NCBI GenBank assembly: GCA_002372735.1
Contig: DFIE01000104.1
Coordinates: forward strand, 11,276-18,175
Direction of reading: 5' to 3'
Source: Clostridiales bacterium UBA3705
GTDB taxonomy: Bacteria; Bacillota_A; Clostridia; Oscillospirales; Oscillospiraceae
Length of the DNA: 6,900 nt
Shown: piece after piece, positions 1 to 5,966 of the stretch
Position numbering within the stretch: position 1 is the first letter of the stretch
Layout: each line of letters begins with the position of its first letter
The notes under the pieces: generated by a model
What the model saw: the letters and a program-made list of their open reading frames with translations, nothing else
Told to the model about the DNA's origin: nothing
Database searches by the model: none
Program-made: the position numbers and the translations under genes

Positions 1-319
1 TCAGGTTGCCGGTGATAAAGGCCAGATAGCTGCCGCCGGCCCCCAGCATGGGTGTGTAGACCAGCCACTCAGCGATGCAGCTCACAAACCAGACCAGACC
101 GATGGCCAAAAAGCCGCTCCCGGTAGCCTTCAGATCCGGGGAGGTCCCCAGATAGCCGCCGATCACAAAGGGAACCCCCAGCAGGAGCACCAGGGTGATC
201 ACGCTGGCAATCCGGCCAAAGAGATGGGTGCCTCTGTTGTAGGTCTCAAAGAGGGCTTGCTTTTCCTTGTCCATGGCAGAGATCTCCTCTGCAGCGGCGA
301 GGTTTTTGTTCTCGTTCAT
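1..319 (-). CDS. Membrane protein, probable partner of the DUF5058 protein (partial, C-terminus beyond window)
   Basis: The frame opens with ATG at 319 (MNENKNLAAAEEI) and stays open for 106 codons to the window edge, so only the N-terminal part is seen. The first ~33 residues are polar and charged, as expected of a cytoplasmic tail. Two hydrophobic stretches follow, at about residues 35-58 and 68-90, and then a glycine-rich segment (MLGAGGSYLAFITGNL, 91-106) that looks like a conserved family motif. A purine-rich site (GAGAAGGGGG) lies upstream, and the start is only 16 bases after the DUF5058 stop, so the two are almost certainly co-transcribed and translationally close. From memory, DUF5058 genes are commonly followed by a membrane gene of this type; the pair may form a two-component carrier, but no substrate is known. 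The coding call is strong and the function is open. Confidence 0.8.
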   Translation of the reverse strand, partial: MNENKNLAAAEEISAMDKEKQALFETYNRGTHLFGRIASVITLVLLLGVPFVIGGYLGTSPDLKATGSGFLAIGLVWFVSCIAEWLVYTPMLGAGGSYLAFITGNL

Positions 320-335
320 GATAACGCCCCCCTTC

Positions 336-1088
336 TCAGAGTCTGCCCAGCAGCACGGCGCAGGCCATGGCCAGCAGCATGCTGCCCGCGATGGAGAAGC
401 TCTCTACCCAGGTCTGCTTTTTCTTTTCTGCCAGCCAGACGAAGCCTGCCATAGCCATGCTCGCCGCCAGGACCACAGCCAGGGGCAGCCACGAGCCGGT
501 AAAGGTAAAGCGTCCGTTGCCGGAGACGAAGCCGCCGAGATAGCTGCCCAGGTAGGCGCAGATCAGGCCGATGAACATGGCGGTCATGGCCTTGTCGCCA
601 AAGCCGGAAACCCCGGCGCTCTTGCCGCTGCCGCTGCCCAGGCGCTTGAGATAGCGCTTGTTGAAGAGCGTGGAGAAAACCATGCCCCACATGATGCACA
701 GGCTCATCAGCAGGCAGATCGTGACGAAGCCCCGGGTTGTCATGGTGGAGGCCGAGAGGCCGCCCAGCCCCGCCTGCTCCGCGGCGGCGGTGGCCACCTG
801 GGTCTCATAGTGCAATGCCCCGATCACAGACAGCCGCAGCCAGGGCCAGGGCGTGCCCAGGCTGCCGGACAGGGCGATGACGCCCAGCAGAATGCCCACG
901 CTGGGCAGCAGGGTGAAGGTGGCGCTGGCGGCGATGACCCGCTTCATCTTTGTGACGTCAATGCCCATGGCCTTGCCCGCCCGGTAGGCCCGGATCAGGA
1001 AGAACAGGCTGACCGCCGCGATAAAGAGGATGATCGCCCCGCAGACAATGTAGAGAAAGGGGCTGTTCAGTTGGGTCAGGATCGACAT
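336..1088 (-). CDS. DUF5058 family integral membrane protein
   Basis: This is a 250-residue, very hydrophobic protein that I recognise as DUF5058-like; its biochemical role is unknown. Likely membrane segments lie at about residues 11-33, 52-74, 119-141, 167-188, 198-219 and 230-247. The most family-like region is the loop at 75-103 (SGSLGTPWPWLRLSVIG, then HYE), where polar and aromatic residues sit between helices and may form a substrate or partner site. The frame is open upstream to 1256, but I chose the ATG at 1088 because AAGGAGG stands 8 bases before it, and because the upstream extension is charged, reads through repeats and has no ribosome binding site. It is followed after 16 bases by another membrane protein gene, which suggests a shared complex. 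A transporter-like role is inference from topology and pairing only. Confidence 0.85.
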   Translation of the reverse strand: MSILTQLNSPFLYIVCGAIILFIAAVSLFFLIRAYRAGKAMGIDVTKMKRVIAASATFTLLPSVGILLGVIALSGSLGTPWPWLRLSVIGALHYETQVATAAAEQAGLGGLSASTMTTRGFVTICLLMSLCIMWGMVFSTLFNKRYLKRLGSGSGKSAGVSGFGDKAMTAMFIGLICAYLGSYLGGFVSGNGRFTFTGSWLPLAVVLAASMAMAGFVWLAEKKKQTWVESFSIAGSMLLAMACAVLLGRL

Positions 1089-1092
1089 ACGC

Positions 1093-1113
1093 AGAACCTC
1101 CTTAGTTCTAAGG
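1093..1113 (-). promoter_or_regulatory. Strong ribosome binding site inside overlapping leader hairpins
   Basis: AAGGAGG (1097-1103 on the minus strand) is a near-perfect Shine-Dalgarno site 8 bases before the DUF5058 ATG, and it fixes that start. It lies within a possible hairpin with 5-base arms AGAAC/GTTCT (1105-1109 and 1093-1097) whose 7-base loop displays most of the site. A second, incompatible hairpin, CCTTAG/CTAAGG (1100-1113, loop of two bases or four if the inner pair opens), would occupy part of it. The two structures share bases and cannot form together. The sequence facts are direct; any control of translation is inference. Confidence 0.5.
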
Positions 1114-1135
1114 GCCCGCCGGGCCCGTTTTCTTT
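1112..1135 (+). terminator. GC-rich hairpin followed by a T-rich tail, terminator-like on the plus strand
   Basis: GGGCCC, a GCC loop and GGGCCC form a 6-base all-G/C stem (1112-1126), followed on the plus strand by GTTTTCTTT. That is the shape of an intrinsic terminator for plus-strand transcription. No plus-strand gene ends nearby, so it may block antisense transcripts moving away from the DUF5058 gene, or be the relic of an inserted element. On the minus strand the hairpin sits in the DUF5058 leader with A-rich sequence before it and no T run after it, so it should not terminate the DUF5058 message by itself. Confidence 0.4.
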
Positions 1136-1198
1136 GATGCTCCTTGGATGCGCGGATGCTATGTACGCCGCATCGAGAGATCGGCTCGACCGGCGAAA

Positions 1199-1270
1199 TT
1201 GAGCAGCGATTCCGTTGGAATTGAGCAACAGCACCGCCCGAGTTGAGCAGTGCCACCGCTCAGGTTGAAT
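1199..1270. repeat. Degenerate tandem array with exact 22-base period, possible IS21-family end
   Basis: On the plus strand TTGAGCA occurs at 1199, 1221 and 1243, and TTGA recurs at 1265, each exactly 22 bases after the last. Units two and three also share CACCGC in register (1232 and 1254), while the rest of each unit has diverged. A short palindrome, ATTCC-GTT-GGAAT, lies at 1209-1221. Read on the minus strand the core is TGCTCAA. Closely spaced, imperfect repeats of about 20 bases with this TGCTCAATT-like core are typical of the multiple terminal repeats that bind the IS21-family transposase IstA. No istA or istB reading frame is present on either side, so if this is such an end it is an orphan. 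The period is certain; the IS assignment is inference. Confidence 0.55.
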
Positions 1271-1405
1271 ATCGACAAAACGCATAAGCTCGGGTACCAC
1301 AAAGGGACGACCTGCTCCCTGCAAGTCGCCCCTTTTGACGCGATGTCGCTGCTCCGCGTGGAGGGTTATGGACGCACATTGCAGCAAGCGCAAACTGTAA
1401 ACCGT

Positions 1406-2320
1406 TTATTTGGCCGTCTTCAAACGTTTATCCGCCCACCGGAAGAAGTCGGGCACAGAAACGAACAGCGGCAGGTTGTTCTCCACCAGGTCGATCAGCT
1501 CATCGGCAGTGAAGGGCCGGTAGCCATAGCCAAAGCGCTCATCAATCTCCTCCAGCCGCTCCCCTGCGGCAGCACGGAGGAACTTTTTTGTACCCTTGTT
1601 GATCTTCTGCAGGCGTTTGAGGTAGTCCGTGGCCTCATCGGGTCGGTCCAGCTTATAATAGAGTACCGCCAGCGCCAGCAAAAACTGAGAGTCCTCGTAA
1701 TCGTCAAACTTTTTCAGCAGGGCCAGGGCGGCAGGCTCGTCCTCCAGAGCGGCGTACACGCACATGAGGGAGAAGCGAATTCCGAGATTGTCGTTTTCGC
1801 ACAGTTCCAGCGAACGCTCGCCCACAGCCGCCGCTTTGCGCAGCTTCCCCAAGGCGAACAGCGTATTGAGGTACTGATACCGCACCCGCATATAGGGACG
1901 GGTCTCGAACACAGCCCAGAAGTCGCCCATGGAATCCCGGAAGAAGCCGCCCCGTTCCATCTGAGCGTCGCCCTTTCTGAGGAGCTCTTCCAGGGCGTCC
2001 AGCATTTGATGGGGCTTTTTCATGGTCAGCTCGATCTTGGCCAGCCCTGCGTCCAGGTTGTCCGGCTCAAGCTCCAAAGCCTTGTTCGTGTATTCCAGCC
2101 GCTGCTTCTGGGTCCGAGCCTCCTCGGCCAGCTCCAGATAATCCATCGCCGTTTCCGGCTCCGCCGGAGCAGCTCCCGCACCGGATTGCAGCTTTGTGTT
2201 GTAGTCTGCCATAAACTGCGAGATAAGCCGATCCATTTCCTGATCGCTCATCTCATCCCCACCGTTGGCATCCAGATACTTGTGCAGGTCGCGAAAGATC
2301 TTTTCTGTCTCTCTGCTCAT
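1406..2320 (-). CDS. Tetratricopeptide-like helical repeat protein, function unknown
   Basis: This 304-residue protein is soluble, with no signal peptide or membrane segment. Residues 1-46 are acidic and helical, and a short Ala/Pro linker (47-57) follows. From about 58 to 260 it consists of paired amphipathic helices with TPR-style residues, for example LEYTNKALELEPDNLDAGLAKIEL (split here as LEYTNKALELEP at 75-86 and DNLDAGLAKIEL at 87-98), LNTLFALGKLRKAAAVGERS (151-170), NLGIRFSLMCVYAALEDE (178-195) and LLALAVLYYKLDRPDEATDY (214-233). The C-terminus (265-304) is a separate aromatic-rich segment with PFTADELIDLVENN and DFFRWADKRLK. The 178-250 part reminds me of the ST7-like TPR proteins, from memory only. 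Such folds usually hold partner proteins. The start at 2320 has AAAGAGGGA 7 bases upstream. It lies 130 bases after capF, so it may be read from the glycan operon or separately. Confidence 0.85.
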   Translation of the reverse strand: MSRETEKIFRDLHKYLDANGGDEMSDQEMDRLISQFMADYNTKLQSGAGAAPAEPETAMDYLELAEEARTQKQRLEYTNKALELEPDNLDAGLAKIELTMKKPHQMLDALEELLRKGDAQMERGGFFRDSMGDFWAVFETRPYMRVRYQYLNTLFALGKLRKAAAVGERSLELCENDNLGIRFSLMCVYAALEDEPAALALLKKFDDYEDSQFLLALAVLYYKLDRPDEATDYLKRLQKINKGTKKFLRAAAGERLEEIDERFGYGYRPFTADELIDLVENNLPLFVSVPDFFRWADKRLKTAK

Positions 2321-2363
2321 AGTGCAGTCCCTCTTTCCACAATATTGGTTCTGTTATGATTGC

Positions 2364-2382
2364 CGAAGAAAGGGTTTCTTCG
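2364..2382. other. 8-base perfect stem-loop between capF and the TPR gene
   Basis: CGAAGAAA, a 3-base loop and TTTCTTCG form a perfect 8-base stem in the 130-base spacer (2321-2450). On the minus strand, the direction of transcription, it is followed by GCAATCATAAC and not by a T run, so it is not a canonical intrinsic terminator for capF. A weaker ATGAA/TTCAT stem lies at 2418-2433. It could stabilise the 3' end of the capEGF message, act as a weak terminator, or be part of the TPR gene leader. I see no convincing promoter in the spacer. Confidence 0.4.
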
Positions 2383-2450
2383 CTTCAAAAACATTCTGCT
2401 TCAGATTGATCATAACCATGAAGCCCATTTCATACAGTTGGCTCGTGTAC

Positions 2451-3650
2451 TTATACCGGCTCAAAGAAGGTATCCGGCCTGTTGGGATCGAAAATCTCGT
2501 TGGCCCACATAAGGGTGACGAGGTTTTCCGTGTCGGAGAGATTGATAATATTGTGAGTATAGCCGGGGAGCATATGGACAGCCTGGGGACGCTCGCCGCT
2601 AACCTCAAACTCCAGAATCTCATCGGTGCCCAGCTTACGCTCCTGAATCAAGCCATGACCGGAAACTACAATAAAAAACTCCCACTTGCTGTTATGCCAG
2701 TGCTGGCCCTTGGTGATGCCGGGCTTAGAGATATTCACGGAGAACTGGCCGTGGTCGGCGGTCTTAAGCAGCTCGGTGAAGCTGCCCCGGGCGTCCACGT
2801 TCTGCTTCAGGTCGAAAGCTACCTTCTCCTTCGGCAGATAGGACAAGTACATGGAGTAGAGCTTCTTCTCCAAAGAGCCAGCGGGGATGGTCGGCATAAT
2901 CAGGGTTCGTGGCTGGTCGTGGAAGCTTTGCAGCAGCTCCACAATACGGCCCAAGGTAGCTCTATGGGTCACTGGGGCCAGGCAGAACCGGCCCTTGGGG
3001 TTCGGGATAGGATCCAAGCCTTCGTACTCGCAGCGCTGCTCCTTCCCCTCCAGGGCGTCATACATGGCCTCCATCAAGTCGTCGATGAACAGCAGCTCCA
3101 GCTCTACGCCGGGGTCGTTGACGGTGATGGGAAGATCGTGGGCGATGTTGTGGCAGAAGGTGCCCACAGCCGAATTATAGTTCGGCCGAATCCACTTGCC
3201 TGCAAGGTTCGGGAAGCGGTAGACAAGCGCCTTGGCACCTGTCTGCTCCTGGTAGCGGAAAAACAGCTCCTCCCCTGCCCGCTTGGAACGGCCATACGGA
3301 GAGTCGCCAAAGCGGCCGGCCAGAGTAGCCTGTACAGAACTGGAGAGCATCACAGGGCATTTGTTCCCGGCATTCCTTAACAGCTCCAACAGCTCTGAGG
3401 AAAAGCCGAAGTTGCCCTTTTCAAACTCCGCCGGGTCCTTGGGTCGGTTGACTCCAGCCAGATGAAAGACAAAATCTGCCTTGTCGCAGCTCTCCTCCAG
3501 AAGGTCGCGGGGGGAATCCAGGTCATATTCATAAATCTGACCGATTGAAATGTTGGGCCGGGTGCGATTCTTTCCGTCCCGGATCGCCTTCAGGTTTTCC
3601 ACCAGGTTCCGGCCAACGAAGCCCTTGGCTCCGGTAATCAGAATGTTCAT
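2451..3650 (-). CDS. capF: CapF/WbjC: bifunctional SDR reductase and cupin 3-epimerase of UDP-L-FucNAc synthesis
   Basis: In the known pathway CapF takes the CapE product, epimerises C3 with its cupin domain and reduces the C4 ketone with NADPH in its SDR domain, giving UDP-2-acetamido-2,6-dideoxy-L-talose, which CapG converts to UDP-L-FucNAc in the cytoplasm. The 399 residues show the Rossmann glycines TGAKGFVG (G7, G10, G13), HLAGVNRP (63-70), a serine run (103-105) and the catalytic pair in YGRSK (Y119, K123). The cupin domain (about 282-399) has GSFTELLKT (289-297), the metal-site cluster GQHWHNSKWE (H317, H319, E324) and GYTHNI (H366). From memory S. aureus CapF is about 370 residues; the extra length seems to lie in loops near 22-50, 111-118 and 202-228. 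The start at 3650 has AAGGAGA upstream and overlaps the capG stop by 4 bases (ATGA), which implies translational coupling. The open frame up to 3797 is capG in another frame. Confidence 0.93.
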   Translation of the reverse strand: MNILITGAKGFVGRNLVENLKAIRDGKNRTRPNISIGQIYEYDLDSPRDLLEESCDKADFVFHLAGVNRPKDPAEFEKGNFGFSSELLELLRNAGNKCPVMLSSSVQATLAGRFGDSPYGRSKRAGEELFFRYQEQTGAKALVYRFPNLAGKWIRPNYNSAVGTFCHNIAHDLPITVNDPGVELELLFIDDLMEAMYDALEGKEQRCEYEGLDPIPNPKGRFCLAPVTHRATLGRIVELLQSFHDQPRTLIMPTIPAGSLEKKLYSMYLSYLPKEKVAFDLKQNVDARGSFTELLKTADHGQFSVNISKPGITKGQHWHNSKWEFFIVVSGHGLIQERKLGTDEILEFEVSGERPQAVHMLPGYTHNIINLSDTENLVTLMWANEIFDPNRPDTFFEPV

Positions 3651-4813
3651 AGAGTCTCCTTCCGCCAGACCATCTTGTTCACCACGCCGGTGTAGCTTTG
3701 AATGATCTTTACCACCTTGTCGGAAACATTTTCGTCCACATAGTCCGGTACGGGAATGCCGTTGTCCCCATTCTGCACCATGTCCACGGCGGTACAAACT
3801 GCCTGCAGCAATCCGCGAGTATCAATGCCGGCCAGGACGAAGCCCCCCTTGTCCAAGGCCTCTGGCCGCTCGGTCGAGGTGCGGATGCACACGGCCGGGA
3901 AGGGCTTGCCAATAGAGGTAAAGAAACTGCTCTCCTCCGGCAGAGTGCCCGAATCACTGACTACCGCAAAAGCGTTCATCTGCAAGCAGTTGTAGTCGTG
4001 GAAACCCAGGGGCTCGTGGCGGATCACCCGGCGATCCAGTTGGAAGCCGCTGGCCTCCAGCCGCTTGGCAGAACGGGGATGGCAAGAGTAAAGCACCGGC
4101 ATGTCATAGGTCTCGGCCAGCTTGTTGATGGCGGAAAAGAGGGAGTTGAAATTCTTCTCCGTGTCGATGTTCTCCTCCCGATGAGCGGAGAGCAGAATGT
4201 AATGCCCCTTCTCCAACCCCAGTCGGGTGTGGACGTCACTGGCCTCAATCTGGGCCAGATTCGCCCGCAATACTTCAGCCATGGGAGATCCGGTGACATA
4301 GGTCCGCTCCCTTGGCAGGCCACAGTCCGCCAGATAGCGCCGGGCGTGCTCGGAGTAGGCCATGTTCACGTCAGAGATGATATCCACGATGCGGCGGTTG
4401 GTCTCCTCCGGCAGGCATTCATCCTTGCAGCGATTCCCCGCCTCCATATGGAAAATGGGAATATGAAGCCGTTTGGCCCCAATAACAGACAGGCAGGAGT
4501 TGGTATCCCCCAGAACCAGCACTGCATCTGGTTTTATGTCAACCATTAGCTCGTAAGAGCGGGCAATGATATTCCCCATGGTCTGCCCAAGATTGTCTCC
4601 GACAGCATCCAGATAGACCTCCGGCGGATCCAGGGCAAGGTCCTTGAAGAAAACACCGTTCAGGTTATAATCGTAATTCTGACCGGTGTGGGCCAGGATC
4701 GTGTCGAAATAACGGCGGCATTTCTTGATAACCGCAGACAGGCGGATAATTTCCGGGCGGGTCCCCACGATAATCAACAGCTTCAGTTTCCCATTGTTTT
4801 GAAAGGCAGCCAT
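3647..4813 (-). CDS. capG: CapG/WbjD: non-hydrolysing UDP-sugar 2-epimerase (last step to UDP-L-FucNAc)
   Basis: This 388-residue enzyme belongs to the WecB/MnaA-type UDP-GlcNAc 2-epimerase family (GT-B fold). Family signatures appear in order: VGTRPEIIRL (16-25), HTGQNYD (42-48), LGDTNS (101-106), HMEAGNRC (122-129), LPEETNR (134-140), SAHREEN (209-215), CHPRS (244-248), SDSGTLPEES (286-295) and RTSTERPEAL (311-320). The Glu and His residues in these motifs are the ones the family uses for proton transfer and UDP binding. Family members also make UDP-ManNAc, but its place between capE and capF points to the CapG reaction, C2 epimerisation of UDP-L-pneumosamine/talose-type sugar to UDP-L-FucNAc. 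The start at 4813 has GAAGGGAG 6 bases or so upstream and lies 20 bases after the capE stop; the stop overlaps the capF start. Length is normal for the family and no key residue is missing. Confidence 0.92.
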   Translation of the reverse strand: MAAFQNNGKLKLLIIVGTRPEIIRLSAVIKKCRRYFDTILAHTGQNYDYNLNGVFFKDLALDPPEVYLDAVGDNLGQTMGNIIARSYELMVDIKPDAVLVLGDTNSCLSVIGAKRLHIPIFHMEAGNRCKDECLPEETNRRIVDIISDVNMAYSEHARRYLADCGLPRERTYVTGSPMAEVLRANLAQIEASDVHTRLGLEKGHYILLSAHREENIDTEKNFNSLFSAINKLAETYDMPVLYSCHPRSAKRLEASGFQLDRRVIRHEPLGFHDYNCLQMNAFAVVSDSGTLPEESSFFTSIGKPFPAVCIRTSTERPEALDKGGFVLAGIDTRGLLQAVCTAVDMVQNGDNGIPVPDYVDENVSDKVVKIIQSYTGVVNKMVWRKETL

Positions 4814-4833
4814 TTTGTCTCCCTTCTCCCGGG

Positions 4834-5868
4834 TTAACGGCCCAGGGCTTCTTGCACGTAGTCTGTTGTCAGCAGTTTCTTCACAACGCCGTCCACATCC
4901 AGCAGGTTCGTGTTGGATGAGGTGTAGCTCTCGTCGGACTGGGTTTCCACCTTGCCCTCCACGAAGAATTTGTCGTAGTTCAGGTCCCGATTGTCTGCGG
5001 CGATACGGAAATAGTCTCCCATGTCAATAGATCGCAGCCGCTCTTCCCGGGTCACCAATGTCTCATAGAGTTTTTCCCCGTGGCGAGTGCCAATGACCCG
5101 GGTGCCGGTGTCTCCGAAAAGCTGCTGAACAGCTTTAGCCAGATCTCCGATGGTGGATGCGTCCGCCTTCTGCACGAAGAGATCCCCCGGCTGGGCGTGT
5201 TCAAAGGCGAATTTTACCAGGTCCACCGCCTCATCCAAATTCATCAGAAAACGCGTCATATCCGGATTGGTAATGGTAATGGGGTTACCGGCCTTGATTT
5301 GATCGATAAAAAGAGGAATCACAGAGCCCCGGCTGCACATAACATTGCCATAGCGAGTACAGCAGATGACTGTGCCACCCCGTTCCGCCGCCACTCTGGC
5401 GTTGGCGTAGATGACATGCTCCATCATGGCCTTGGAGATGCCCATGGCGTTGATCGGGTAAGCAGCCTTGTCAGTGGACAGGCAGACCACCCGCTTCACC
5501 CCTGCATCAACAGCAGCATGGAGTACATTGTCAGTTCCTTCCACATTTGTCTTGACAGCCTGCATGGGGAAGAACTCACAAGATGGCACCTGCTTCAAAG
5601 CGGCCGCGTGGAAGATGTAATCCACCCCGGGCATAGCGTCCGCCACAGAGCGTGGATCCCGCACATCGCCCACATAAAACTTCACCTTTTTCGCGTGGTC
5701 CGGGTACTTGGCCTGCAGCTCGTGCCGCATATCATCCTGCTTCTTCTCGTCTCTGGAGAAAATACGGATCTGGCCGATGTCAGTTGTTAGGAAATGCTTC
5801 AGTACCGTATGACCGAAGGAGCCAGTGCCGCCGGTGATTAATAGGGTGGCGCCAGAAAAGTTCGACAT
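4834..5868 (-). CDS. capE: CapE/WbjB: UDP-GlcNAc 4,6-dehydratase/5-epimerase (inverting)
   Basis: CapE starts the pathway: it converts UDP-GlcNAc to a UDP-4-keto-6-deoxy sugar with inversion at C5, using tightly bound NADP in an extended SDR fold. The 344 residues show TGGTGSFG (12-19), FSRDEKKQDDMR (37-48), VGDVRD (66-71), HAAALKQVPSCE (87-98), NVEGT (108-112), STDKA (131-135, D133 and K134), MGISK (142-146), RYGNVMCSRGSV (172-183) and HGEKLYETL (263-271). In MGISK a methionine takes the place of the usual SDR tyrosine of YxxxK; this is known for WbpM/CapE-type dehydratases and so fits the family. Length matches. PseB/FlaA1 is the main alternative, but the flanking capG and capF settle the choice. 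The start at 5868 has AAAGAGGAA about 8 bases upstream, and a promoter lies just before it, making this the first gene of the operon. Confidence 0.93.
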   Translation of the reverse strand: MSNFSGATLLITGGTGSFGHTVLKHFLTTDIGQIRIFSRDEKKQDDMRHELQAKYPDHAKKVKFYVGDVRDPRSVADAMPGVDYIFHAAALKQVPSCEFFPMQAVKTNVEGTDNVLHAAVDAGVKRVVCLSTDKAAYPINAMGISKAMMEHVIYANARVAAERGGTVICCTRYGNVMCSRGSVIPLFIDQIKAGNPITITNPDMTRFLMNLDEAVDLVKFAFEHAQPGDLFVQKADASTIGDLAKAVQQLFGDTGTRVIGTRHGEKLYETLVTREERLRSIDMGDYFRIAADNRDLNYDKFFVEGKVETQSDESYTSSNTNLLDVDGVVKKLLTTDYVQEALGR

Positions 5869-5906
5869 AGCTTGTTTCCTCTTTTCATCATGTCGTTTAT
5901 TCTTAT

Positions 5907-5935
5907 ATGGTACCAGGTCTTTTGCGTTATTTCAA
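5907..5935 (-). promoter_or_regulatory. Extended -10 housekeeping promoter for the capEGF operon
   Basis: On the minus strand TTGAAA (5935-5930, five of six consensus bases) is followed after exactly 17 bases by TACCAT (5912-5907, four of six). TGG stands directly before the -10, giving the extended TGn motif. The predicted start is near 5900, leaving a leader of about 30 bases with the ribosome binding site AAAGAGGAA. It lies in the 98-base spacer between the phosphoesterase stop and capE, the only real gap ahead of capE. I see no terminator for the upstream gene there, so read-through may add to transcription. Confidence 0.6.
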
Positions 5936-5966
5936 GAGCATTCAGCGCGGAAACAGAGAAATGCGG

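Larger units (their letters stand above)
1089..1405. other. 317-base gene-free stretch between the TPR gene and the DUF5058 gene
   Basis: No credible gene lies here. The minus-strand frames that cross it (up to 1393 and 1256) have no ribosome binding site and an arginine- and serine-rich composition typical of chance frames. From right to left it holds about 130 bases after the TPR stop (1405-1272) without a recognisable terminator, the 22-base repeat array (1199-1270), and a 60-base stretch (1138-1198) in which I see no confident -35/-10 pair. It ends with the GC hairpin and leader hairpins before DUF5058. A minus-strand AAGGAG near 1138 is not followed by a usable start codon. Confidence 0.7.

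Noticed and set aside
142..146. CapE residues 142-146 (MGISK) as an inactivating loss of the catalytic tyrosine
   Set aside because: Positions here are residue numbers in CapE. Methionine at this place is characteristic of WbpM/CapE-type 4,6-dehydratases, so it is not a defect.
267..1202. Long plus-strand frame of 311 codons opposite the DUF5058 gene
   Set aside because: It is antisense to a clear membrane-protein gene, has a low-complexity Gln/Ala/Gly/His-rich product, lacks a ribosome binding site, and is explained by high G+C at third codon positions.
1089..1256. N-terminal extension of the DUF5058 protein to an upstream ATG at 1256
   Set aside because: The extra 56 residues read through the 22-base repeats and hairpins and lack a ribosome binding site. 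The ATG at 1088 has AAGGAGG at ideal spacing.
1199..1270. CRISPR array
   Set aside because: The period is only 22 bases with a conserved core of 7 or fewer, there are no long identical repeats with unique spacers, and there are no cas genes.
1250..2359. Plus-strand frame of 369 codons opposite the TPR gene
   Set aside because: It mirrors the TPR gene and has no family signature. The minus-strand frame has a ribosome binding site and coherent helical repeats.
2364..2390. Hairpin at 2364-2382 as a canonical rho-independent terminator
   Set aside because: The stem is AT-rich and no T run follows on the minus strand. On the plus strand it is followed by CTTCAAAAA, not T.
2265..3380. Plus-strand frame of 371 codons opposite capF
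   Set aside because: CapF is recognised motif by motif on the other strand, and this product resembles nothing.
3651..3797. N-terminal extension of CapF to 3797
   Set aside because: The Rossmann motif must start close to the N-terminus (MNILITGAKG at 3650), and the extension is capG coding sequence in another frame.
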